Shown here: one piece after another, positions 8,742 through 16,663 of the stretch
Position numbering within the stretch: position 1 is the stretch's first letter
Layout of the letters: each line of letters starts with the position of its first letter
Source: an uncultured Verrucomicrobiota bacterium
Lineage (GTDB): Bacteria > Verrucomicrobiota > Verrucomicrobiia > Limisphaerales > UBA9464
DNA: 64,000 nt
Direction of reading: 5' to 3'
NCBI GenBank assembly: GCA_903916195.1
Contig: CAIWVP010000118.1
Location: 62,001 to 126,000, forward strand
The notes under the pieces: generated by a model
The model's database searches: none
What the model was told of the DNA's origin: nothing
Seen by the model: only the letters and a program-made list of their open reading frames with translations
Translations under genes and position numbers: made by a program

Positions 8742-9785
8742 CTACGCGCCGGCATCCCGACGGATGTTCACCCAGCTGTGGACATGCGGGCTGCCGCGGA
8801 AATACCAGAGCATCGCCGGCCCCTCGATCTGCCAGACATCCCACACACCGTCGCCGCCGAGGTCCCCGCTCTTGCTGAAGGCGAGATGGAGGTCGTCGAA
8901 GCCGTTCGCTTCGACGAGCTTCATCGCCTCGTCCGCATCCGCCTTGCGGAACGGCGCGAGGAGATCGGCCATCACCTTCCTCACATGGTCGCGTTGGTCG
9001 CGGCTGAGGTCCCGGAGCGGGATGCCGGGCTGACCGGTCTTCAGCCCGGTCAGCTTCACCGTCTCGGTCGCGTGCTCGCGGCGGAGCCGGTCCACCAGCG
9101 CGACCGAGCGCTGCTTGCCGTCCAGCATCTGGAAGACCTCGTTGGCACGCTTGGCCTGGTACCAGTACACGTTGTCCGGATGGTCGGGACGCTCCTCGTC
9201 GTCAGCCCCGGCCTGATGCCCGTAAAAGATTGGTCCGCCGAACGCCGCGCCCTCGACCGAATCGCCGTCGCAACGCCGCGTCACGTGGCGACCGGTCAGC
9301 ACGAACTCGAACTTGCCGGTGCCCGGCTCGCCGAAGACGGCGACCGAACAGCTCCCGAGACCGCCTTGCTCCGAATCATGCTCGGTGGCCTTGAGCACGC
9401 GCTCCGCGTACTCGGGGCTGTGCAGCCCCAGGAAGATCTCCCGCACCATCTGCTGCTGGTCCTTCGACAGGTCCTTGCCGAGGCGCCCCTTCGTGATGAA
9501 CCAGTTGTTGTCCACGTGGAGCCGGAGCGGATGGTCGAACGGAAGGCAGAACAGCCCGCGTTGCTCGGCGGAAAGGCTCTTGTGGAAGGTCGCCACGAGC
9601 GTCTCGGACGTCGGCTTGCGCGACGCTTCGCCCAACAGCGGGATGCGGCCGGCCACAGTCGTCGCCGCGGCCAGCGCCGCGGTCTTCAGGAAGCCCCGGC
9701 GATCGAGAGACGAAGGGCCGTGATCCGGACAGGCAAAGGGGGAATCCATACAGTCGAAGCTCCCAGAAGCGGCACCGGATGACAA
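8742..9785 (-). CDS. DUF3500-family protein with Tat-type signal peptide
   Basis: LDRRGFLKTAALAAATTVAG signal; SLSAEQRGLFCLPFDHPLRLHVDNNWF and DGVWDVWQIEGPAMLWYFRGSPHVHSWVNI resemble DUF3500 proteins. Confidence 0.75.
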   Translation of the reverse strand: MSSGAASGSFDCMDSPFACPDHGPSSLDRRGFLKTAALAAATTVAGRIPLLGEASRKPTSETLVATFHKSLSAEQRGLFCLPFDHPLRLHVDNNWFITKGRLGKDLSKDQQQMVREIFLGLHSPEYAERVLKATEHDSEQGGLGSCSVAVFGEPGTGKFEFVLTGRHVTRRCDGDSVEGAAFGGPIFYGHQAGADDEERPDHPDNVYWYQAKRANEVFQMLDGKQRSVALVDRLRREHATETVKLTGLKTGQPGIPLRDLSRDQRDHVRKVMADLLAPFRKADADEAMKLVEANGFDDLHLAFSKSGDLGGDGVWDVWQIEGPAMLWYFRGSPHVHSWVNIRRDAGA

Positions 9786-9787
9786 TC

Positions 9788-9826
9788 GGGACTTCGGTCC
9801 GGGACTTCGGTCCGGGACTTCGGTCC
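9788..9826 (+). repeat. Three perfect tandem copies of GGGACTTCGGTCC, each a potential GGAC(UUCG)GUCC hairpin
   Basis: Read directly at 9788-9800, 9801-9813 and 9814-9826, between divergent DUF3500 and nth. Confidence 0.9.
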
Positions 9827-9882
9827 GTGGATCCAGTGCCGCACCGGTTGCTACGGCGCCACGTTCCAGCTATCCCCTGCCC

Positions 9883-10545
9883 GTGCCGCGCGAATCTCAT
9901 GCCGCCAAGACCGGAAGGACCGTCCGGATCATCGCCGGTCTCGAGGCCGCCTACCCCGGCGCCCACTGCGAGCTGGATTTCAGCGACCCGCTCGAACTCT
10001 TGGTCGCGACCATCCTCTCGGCCCAGTGCACCGATCGTCAGGTCAACCTCGTGACCGAAGCGTTGTTCAAGCGCCACCGGACCGCCCGCGACTACGCCGA
10101 CGCGCCCGCCGACGAGTTCGCCCAGGCCATCCGTCGCATCGGGCTGTTCCGGAACAAGGCGAAGAACATCCAGTCGGCTTGCCGGACGTTGCTCGAAAGG
10201 CACGGCGGCGAGGTCCCGCGTACGATGGACGAGCTGACCGCTCTGGCCGGCGTCGGACGCAAGACGGCGAACGTCGTGCTCGGCACCGCGTTCGGCATCG
10301 AGGTCGGGATCGTCGTCGACACCCATGTCGCCCGTCTCTCCGGCCGTCTGGGCCTCACCCGCGAGACCGATCCGGTCAAGATCGAGACAGCCCTGATGAA
10401 GTGGGTGCCCCAAGGCCGGTGGACCTCGTTCAGCCATCAACTCATCTGGCACGGGCGCCGCCGATGCGCGGCCCGCAACCCGGACTGCGCCGGTTGCGAG
10501 ATCCGCGACTTCTGCCCTTCTGCCAGCGCACCGACCGAGGCGTGA
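9883..10545 (+). CDS. nth: Endonuclease III
   Basis: LLVATILSAQCTDRQVNLVTEALF...LTALAGVGRKTANVVLGTAFG...VDTHVARLSGRLGL...C-x6-C-x2-C-x5-C Fe-S motif. Confidence 0.93.
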   Translation: MPRESHAAKTGRTVRIIAGLEAAYPGAHCELDFSDPLELLVATILSAQCTDRQVNLVTEALFKRHRTARDYADAPADEFAQAIRRIGLFRNKAKNIQSACRTLLERHGGEVPRTMDELTALAGVGRKTANVVLGTAFGIEVGIVVDTHVARLSGRLGLTRETDPVKIETALMKWVPQGRWTSFSHQLIWHGRRRCAARNPDCAGCEIRDFCPSASAPTEA

Positions 10546-10661
10546 AAACCGGCGGGCAAAGGAACCTGCACCCGAAAATCGATCAGCATCGGGCCGCCGG
10601 AGGGAAAAATTCCGACCGCCTAGGGGTTGACCTTAACCCAGTGAGCTTGTTCTCTACCAAC

Positions 10662-10853
10662 ATGATGGAAGTCGGCAGCAGCATCGAGCGCACGGTTTTG
10701 ACCTGTTGGGATCAGGTCATCCGTTGGACCGCTCTCGCTGCGGCTGTCCTCATCGCCAAAGCGATGGCGGCGGTGTTGGTGACGACCCGGCTCTTGCCGG
10801 TGCATCACCACAACGAGACCAAGGCAGCCAACGCGGCCCCAAGCCGGATCTGA
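10662..10853 (+). CDS. Possible small membrane protein of 63 aa
   Basis: MMEVGSSIERTVLTCWDQVIRWTALAAAVLIAKAMAAVLVTTRLLPVHHHNETKAANAAPSRI; one hydrophobic helix in an otherwise empty gap. Coding status uncertain. Confidence 0.3.
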   Translation: MMEVGSSIERTVLTCWDQVIRWTALAAAVLIAKAMAAVLVTTRLLPVHHHNETKAANAAPSRI

Positions 10854-10875
10854 CCCGCAGGGCTCGCGCCCTGGG

Positions 10876-12999
10876 TCAACGGTTGGCGAGCTTCGCCCGG
10901 AGCGGTTTCCCGCGGAACAGCCCATGCTTGAGCTTCAGCACGACCCCGCGGGCGTGCTCGCCGGTCACGTCGACCAAGGTGTGCTCCTCGTGGATCTCGA
11001 TCCCGCCGACCACCGACGCCGGCAACCCGGTATGACCTTGGATGCAGGTGATGACCTCTTCCGGCGTGATCTTCTCGCGTTGGCCGACGCCCAACCAGAC
11101 AGGCATCATGGTCATCTCCACCGGACGGGCCTCCGGCAGCGGCTCCGGGGAGGGACGCATCGGGTCCCGCTCACGCTGACGATCAACCGGCGGGCGCTGT
11201 TCCTGCATCGGACGCTGCGCCGGGCGATCCGCACCCGGCCGGAAGGGCTCAGGCCGGGCGACCGGAGCCGGGCGTCCAACGGAGGGCGGCCGGTTCTCGG
11301 AGAACGCCGGACGGTCCCACGTGGAGGACCGCAACGCCGGCTTCGGCGGCGCGGACATCGTGGCTGGCGCAGCCAAAGCCCTCTTGACCGGAGCCTTCGC
11401 GACAGCGGGCTTCGCGACCTTGGGTTCCGGCGCGGTCGCGGATGCGGCGGGCCTGTCGACCGCCGGCAAGGCACCGATGGCGGAAGTGCTTTCGCCGTCC
11501 TGGAAACCGGATTCATCGACCCCGTTCGGGGCCGGGGCAATGACCGGCCGAGGCGGCGCCGGAGCCTTGGGCGCGGCAATAGCCGGAGGCCGCGCGATCG
11601 GCGAAACCGCCGGACGGGGAGCGGCGAGCGCCGGCGCCGGCGCCGGACCGGACGGCAAAGCAGGCTTCGCCGACATCGACTTCGGCTCGCTCTTGGCGGC
11701 TTCCGGTTCGGCGCCGCCGGTGAGCAGGTGCAGTGAAGCGCTGGCGATCGCCACGGAATCGAAGCCTTCTTCGAGCAGCGTCTCGATGAAGTGGTCCCGG
11801 CGCGGGAACTCCCCGCTCTGCAGCGTCGTGCGGACGCGCTGAAGAAGTTGGTTCTCCTTCGCGCGCTCGATCTCGCCCTCGCTCGGGATCTGGCCGCTGC
11901 GGAGCCGTTGACGGGTGAAGTTCTCGATCTGGCGGACGAGGAAGAACTCGCGCCCGCTCACGAAGGTGATCGCGAGGCCGCTGCGGCCAGCGCGGCCGGT
12001 GCGGCCGATGCGGTGGACGTAATCCTCCACGTCGTAGGGCAGGTCGTAGTTGAAGACGACCTGGATGTCGTCCACGTCGATGCCGCGCGCCGCGACGTCG
12101 GTGGCGACGAGGAACTCGAGCCCGCCGGAGCGGAACTTCTTCATCACCCGGTCGCGCGCGGCCTGCGCCATGCCACCGTGGAGGGCGTCCGCGCTGTAGC
12201 CGGCGGCATGGAGATGCTCCGAGAGCTCGTCCACCATGCGCTGCGTGTTGCAGAAGATGATACCGAGCGTTACGTTGTGCAGCTCGATGAGCCGGGTCAA
12301 CGCCTCCAGTTTCCAGCGGCGGTCCACCTCGTAGTAGACCTGCTCGACGGTCGGCACCGTGAGGGCCTTGGCCTCGATCTGCACCCGGACGGCGTCGCGC
12401 GTGTAGTTGCGGATGAGGTGCTGGATCGGCGGCGGGACGGTGGCCGAGAACAGCACGGTCTGCCGCTCAGCCGGCATCGCCTTCAGGATGACCTCGATGT
12501 CGTCGCGGAAGCCCATGTCCAGCATCTCGTCGGCCTCGTCGAGGATGACGGTGTGGATCTGGTCGAGCCGCAGCGTGCCGCGCTGCATGTGGTCCATCAC
12601 GCGGCCGGGCGTGCCGATGACGATGTTGGCACCGGCCTTCAGGCCCGCGAACTGGCGCTCGTAGCTCTGGCCGCCGTAGACCGGCAGCGCGCGGATCCCG
12701 GGCTTGAAGCACGCCAGCTTGTGGACCTCTTCGCTCACCTGCACGGCGAGCTCGCGCGTCGGGCACAGGATCAGCACCTGTACCGCGCGGATCTTGATGT
12801 CCACCTTCTCGATGGCCGGGATGGCGAACGCGGCGGTCTTGCCGGAGCCGGTCTGCGATTGGCCGACGACGTCGCGGCCGGACTGGATCACCGGGATGGC
12901 TTCCGCTTGGATGGGCGAGGCCTGCTCGAAGCCGAGGCGTTCGATGGCCTTCAGGATCTCCGGTGAAAGGCCGAGTTCAGAAAAAAGCTTGGGCGTCAT
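10876..12999 (-). CDS. DEAD-box ATP-dependent RNA helicase with long Pro/Ala-rich linker and C-terminal DbpA-type RNA-binding domain
   Basis: AIPVIQSGRDVVGQSQTGSGKTAAF...LDEADEMLDMGF...YVHRIGRTGRAGRSG; C-terminal MPVWLGVGQREKITPEEVITCIQGHTGLPASVVGGIEIHEEHTLVDV. Confidence 0.92.
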   Translation of the reverse strand: MTPKLFSELGLSPEILKAIERLGFEQASPIQAEAIPVIQSGRDVVGQSQTGSGKTAAFAIPAIEKVDIKIRAVQVLILCPTRELAVQVSEEVHKLACFKPGIRALPVYGGQSYERQFAGLKAGANIVIGTPGRVMDHMQRGTLRLDQIHTVILDEADEMLDMGFRDDIEVILKAMPAERQTVLFSATVPPPIQHLIRNYTRDAVRVQIEAKALTVPTVEQVYYEVDRRWKLEALTRLIELHNVTLGIIFCNTQRMVDELSEHLHAAGYSADALHGGMAQAARDRVMKKFRSGGLEFLVATDVAARGIDVDDIQVVFNYDLPYDVEDYVHRIGRTGRAGRSGLAITFVSGREFFLVRQIENFTRQRLRSGQIPSEGEIERAKENQLLQRVRTTLQSGEFPRRDHFIETLLEEGFDSVAIASASLHLLTGGAEPEAAKSEPKSMSAKPALPSGPAPAPALAAPRPAVSPIARPPAIAAPKAPAPPRPVIAPAPNGVDESGFQDGESTSAIGALPAVDRPAASATAPEPKVAKPAVAKAPVKRALAAPATMSAPPKPALRSSTWDRPAFSENRPPSVGRPAPVARPEPFRPGADRPAQRPMQEQRPPVDRQRERDPMRPSPEPLPEARPVEMTMMPVWLGVGQREKITPEEVITCIQGHTGLPASVVGGIEIHEEHTLVDVTGEHARGVVLKLKHGLFRGKPLRAKLANR

Positions 13000-13159
13000 G
13001 CGCTAGAGGTGAGTTATACCAGAAGCGCCCGCTAGGACGAGAAGTCTTTTCCGAACCCGCCGCAGCCTTGCCCGCGGAGCTCCGATAGAAATGATCCGAA
13101 GAAATCTCCCGGCACCGCGGTCGGACCCGCGACCCCCGGGGACCCTCCACTTCATCGCC

Positions 13160-14482
13160 ATGCAGACACGCCAGACACGCCGCTCGTTCCTCCAGCGCTC
13201 CACCCTCGCGGCAAGCGCGCTCGCCTTCCCTTTCGTGTCGTCCGCCCGTGTGCTCGGCGCGAACGGCCGCTTGGCCATCGCCGGCATCGGCGTCGGCGGC
13301 AAGGGCTGGACCGATATCACGATGTGCGCGACCGAGGACATCGTCGCGCTGTGCGACGTGGACGACGCCCGCGCCGCCGAGGCCCGCAAGCGGTTCCCGG
13401 GCGCGAAGCATTTCCGCGATTTTCGGCGGATGTTCGACGCGATCGGCCGCGACATCGACGCAGTGACGGTCTCGACGCCGGACCACATGCATTTCCTGCC
13501 CGCCATGAGGGCGATCGAGCTCAGCAAACACGTCTACTGCCAGAAACCCCTCACCCACACGATCGAGGAAGCCCGCCGGCTCACCCAAGCAGCCGCCCGC
13601 AAAGGCGTCGCCACGCAGATGGGCAACCAAGGACGGTCCCATCCCGCGGTCCGCCGCGACGCCGAACTCGTCCGCGCCGGCGTCCTGGGCCGCGTCCACG
13701 AGGTCCATTGCTGGACCGACCGACCCGGCCGTTGGTGGCCGCAAGGCGTCGACCGACCGTCGGCGACACCCGCGATCCCAAAGGACCTGGATTGGGATCT
13801 CTGGCTTGGTGGCGCGCCCGAGCGGCCCTATTCACCGTCGTACGTCCCGTTCAATTGGCGCGGCTTCTGGGACTTCGGCACCGGTGCCCTCGGTGACATG
13901 GGCTGCCATCTGCTCAACGTCCCGGACATGGCGCTCGAGATCCGCGAAGCGACCCGCGCCGAGGCATGGAGCGAAGGTTTGACCGAGGAATCGGGACCCC
14001 GGTCGTGCAAGGTCCGCTGGGACATCCCCGCTCGCGGATCCCGTCCGGCCTTCACGCTGTGGTGGTACGACGGAGGCCGACTGCCGCCGCAAGACCTGTT
14101 CCCCAAGGCCAAGTTCGACGGCAACGGCGTGCTCATCGTCGGCGATCAAGACGTGATGCTCACGAACTACGAGGGCGGCGGGACGTTCCGGTCCGGTCGC
14201 ACCGCGGCCGACTTCCGGCACATCCCGGAGACGATCCCGCGCCACAAAGCGGCCTGGGAGCCTGGCCAGTACGCCGAATGGATATCGGCCTGCAAGGGCG
14301 GACCGAAAACGCTGTCCGGCTTCGACCAGGCAGGACCGATGACCGAAGTCGTGCTGTTGGGAAATGTCGCCATCCGGGCGCGGCACGCGATCGATTGGGA
14401 CGCCAAGGCGATGCGGGTGACCCACTCTCCTGCCGCCGACCGGTTCGTCCGCGGCAGCTACCGCAAAGGTTGGACGGTCTGA
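13160..14482 (+). CDS. Gfo/Idh/MocA-family oxidoreductase with Tat signal
   Basis: MQTRQTRRSFLQRSTLAASALAFPFVSSARVLGANGRLAIAGIGVGGKGWTD...DAVTVSTPDHMHFLPAMRAIELSKHVYCQKPLTHTIEEAR. Confidence 0.9.
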   Translation: MQTRQTRRSFLQRSTLAASALAFPFVSSARVLGANGRLAIAGIGVGGKGWTDITMCATEDIVALCDVDDARAAEARKRFPGAKHFRDFRRMFDAIGRDIDAVTVSTPDHMHFLPAMRAIELSKHVYCQKPLTHTIEEARRLTQAAARKGVATQMGNQGRSHPAVRRDAELVRAGVLGRVHEVHCWTDRPGRWWPQGVDRPSATPAIPKDLDWDLWLGGAPERPYSPSYVPFNWRGFWDFGTGALGDMGCHLLNVPDMALEIREATRAEAWSEGLTEESGPRSCKVRWDIPARGSRPAFTLWWYDGGRLPPQDLFPKAKFDGNGVLIVGDQDVMLTNYEGGGTFRSGRTAADFRHIPETIPRHKAAWEPGQYAEWISACKGGPKTLSGFDQAGPMTEVVLLGNVAIRARHAIDWDAKAMRVTHSPAADRFVRGSYRKGWTV

Positions 14483-14535
14483 ACGATTTTTCCGTTGCTT
14501 CCCGAGGTCCCGCCCTGCGTGACTTTCCTCATCCC

Positions 14536-15423
14536 ATGAATGCATCTCGTCGCCTGTTCCTCGCCGCCTTGAGCGCCGCCACATTGGTCCTGTCCGGCGG
14601 CTGCGCGACCTCGCAGTCCACCGGCACCGGCGCCTCGTTCCGCGGACCGGTGGGCCTCCAGCTCTACAGCCTCCGCGGCCACTTCACCAAGAACGTGCCG
14701 TCCACCTTGGACATCGTGAAGGGCTACGGGATCCACGAGGTGGAGCTCGCCGGCACCTACGGCCAGACGCCCGAGAAGTTCCGTCAAGAACTGACCCTCC
14801 GCGGCTTGGTCCCCATCAGCGGGCACTTCCCTTACAAACGCTTCCAGACCGACCCCGAAGGAATCGCCAAGGAGGCCAAGGCGCTCGGCCTCAAGTACGC
14901 CGGCTGCGCCTGGATCGACCACAAAGGATCGTTCGATGCCCAACAGGCCCGCGATGCCGCCGCCGTCTTCAACAAGGCCGGCGAGATCCTCGCCAAGCAC
15001 GGCATCCGCTGCTTCTACCATTGCCACGGCTTCGAGTTCGAGCCGGGCGCCGCAGGACCCGGCATCAAGGCGATGGACATCCTGATGAAGGAGACCGACC
15101 CGCGCTGGATGGCCTTCGAGATGGATATCCTCTGGATCACCTTCCCGGGCGAAGACGCCGCGGCTTGGTTGGCCAAGTATCCCGGCCGTTGGGAGCTGCT
15201 CCACTTGAAGGACCTCAAGAAAGGTGTGGCGACCGGCTTCCACAACGGCGGCACCGATCCGAACAACGACGTGACCCTCGGCACTGGCCAGATGGATTGG
15301 CCGAAGATCCTCGCCGCCGCGAAGAAGAGCGGCGTGAAGCACTATTTCATCGAGGACGAATCGGCGGATTCGGTGAACCAGATCCCCCGGACGCTGAAGC
15401 ACCTCGAAGGCGTCCGCTGGTGA
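14536..15423 (+). CDS. Sugar phosphate isomerase/epimerase-like TIM-barrel lipoprotein
   Basis: MNASRRLFLAALSAATLVLSGGCATS (lipobox); VGLQLYSLRGHFTKNVPSTLDIVKGYGIHEVELAGTYG; HCHGFEFEP. Confidence 0.85.
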   Translation: MNASRRLFLAALSAATLVLSGGCATSQSTGTGASFRGPVGLQLYSLRGHFTKNVPSTLDIVKGYGIHEVELAGTYGQTPEKFRQELTLRGLVPISGHFPYKRFQTDPEGIAKEAKALGLKYAGCAWIDHKGSFDAQQARDAAAVFNKAGEILAKHGIRCFYHCHGFEFEPGAAGPGIKAMDILMKETDPRWMAFEMDILWITFPGEDAAAWLAKYPGRWELLHLKDLKKGVATGFHNGGTDPNNDVTLGTGQMDWPKILAAAKKSGVKHYFIEDESADSVNQIPRTLKHLEGVRW

Positions 15424-15484
15424 ACGGCACCGGTCGCGATTCGGCGCTTGTCGCGCGCGTCGGGGTTCTTAGCCTCGCGCGCGC

Positions 15485-16051
15485 ATGACCACCCAAGAAG
15501 CTCTCGATCTATTCCGCTCCACCGGCGCCCTCTTGGAGGGACATTTCGTCCTCCGCAGCGGCCTGCACAGCCGTCAGTTCTTCCAGTGCGCGCTGGCGCT
15601 GCAGCAGATGCCCATCGTCGAGCGGTTCGGTGCCGCGTTGGCCGATAAGACCCGCGGCCTCGGAGCGGTCACGGTGGTCTCCCCGGCGATGGGCGGATTG
15701 GTCATCGGCCAGGAAGTCGCCCGCCAGCTCGGCCTGCGCTTCATCTTCGTCGAGAAAGAAGAGGGGAAGCTGGTGCTGCGCCGGGGATTCAAGATCGCTC
15801 CCGGAGAACGTTGCCTCGTGGTCGAGGATGTCGTGACCAAGGGCGGTCGCGTCCAAGAGACCATCGACATCATCCGCGGCATCAGCGGCACCGTTGCCGG
15901 CGTGGCGATGGTCGTGGATCGTTCCGGTGGGGCCGTCGACCTCGGGGTACCGACCGTCAGCCTGATCAAACTGGTCGTCGAGGCGTTCCCGGCCGACCAA
16001 CTCCCGCCCGATCTGGCCGCCACTTCCGCGACCAAGCCCGGCAGCAAATAG
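15485..16051 (+). CDS. pyrE: Orotate phosphoribosyltransferase
   Basis: ALLEGHFVLRSGLHSRQFFQCALALQ...VVSPAMGGLVIGQEVARQLGLRFIFVEKE...CLVVEDVVTKGGRVQETIDIIR. Confidence 0.92.
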   Translation: MTTQEALDLFRSTGALLEGHFVLRSGLHSRQFFQCALALQQMPIVERFGAALADKTRGLGAVTVVSPAMGGLVIGQEVARQLGLRFIFVEKEEGKLVLRRGFKIAPGERCLVVEDVVTKGGRVQETIDIIRGISGTVAGVAMVVDRSGGAVDLGVPTVSLIKLVVEAFPADQLPPDLAATSATKPGSK

Positions 16052-16636
16052 TCAGAGCCGATCGAGGACACGTCGCCACTGACCGGAGTGGGCTTCCAAG
16101 CTGCCTTCCGTCCAGACGACAAATCGGCTGCGCGATACCTTTTCGGGGACGGCAAGTTGGGCCGAGTTCCTCGCATCGATCTGCTCCTCGGACCAACCGC
16201 GATCCCGCAGACGATGCCGTTGGGTTCCACGGCTGCAGGCGACACAGACCACGGCGTCGAAGTCGGATCCGTAGCCTTTCTCGAACAACAACGGGATGAC
16301 CACGGCTCCGGTCGCTGTGCCGTCTCGCCGCCACTGCGCCACCGCGGCGCGCCACGCCGCGGCGATGCGAGGATGGAGGATCTGCTCCAACCGGTCACGG
16401 GCCGCCGGATCAGAGAAGACGCGCTGGGCAATCCACCGGCGTTCCAAGGTCCCATCGGGACCGATGCTCTCCGGACCGAACCCGGTGCGTATCTCCGAGA
16501 GCGCCTCCGAACCGGGGATCACCAACTGTCGGGCGAGATCATCCGTGTCCACCACCGGGACACCTCGCGCCACCAGCAGCGAGGCCGCCGCTGACTTCCC
16601 CATGCCGATGCCACCGGTGATGCCGAGCAGTCTCAT
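16052..16636 (-). CDS. coaE: Dephospho-CoA kinase
   Basis: MRLLGITGGIGMGKSAAASLLVARGVPVVDTDDLARQLV...VVIPLLFEKGYGSDFDAVVCVACSRGTQRHRL. Confidence 0.92.
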   Translation of the reverse strand: MRLLGITGGIGMGKSAAASLLVARGVPVVDTDDLARQLVIPGSEALSEIRTGFGPESIGPDGTLERRWIAQRVFSDPAARDRLEQILHPRIAAAWRAAVAQWRRDGTATGAVVIPLLFEKGYGSDFDAVVCVACSRGTQRHRLRDRGWSEEQIDARNSAQLAVPEKVSRSRFVVWTEGSLEAHSGQWRRVLDRL

Positions 16637-16663
16637 CCGGGCGGACCTAGGGGCCCACCCCGC

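Noticed and set aside
8271-9782. 503-aa + strand ORF spanning the repeat island and DUF3500 gene
   Set aside because: Starts in the repeat mosaic and continues antisense to a clear Tat-signal DUF3500 protein.
9788-9826. Intrinsic terminator interpretation of the tandem hairpins
   Set aside because: No T-tract follows any unit and both neighbouring genes start, not end, here.
11321-11842. 173-aa + strand Ala/Gly-rich ORF that looks membrane-like
   Set aside because: Reverse complement of the Pro/Ala-rich helicase linker.
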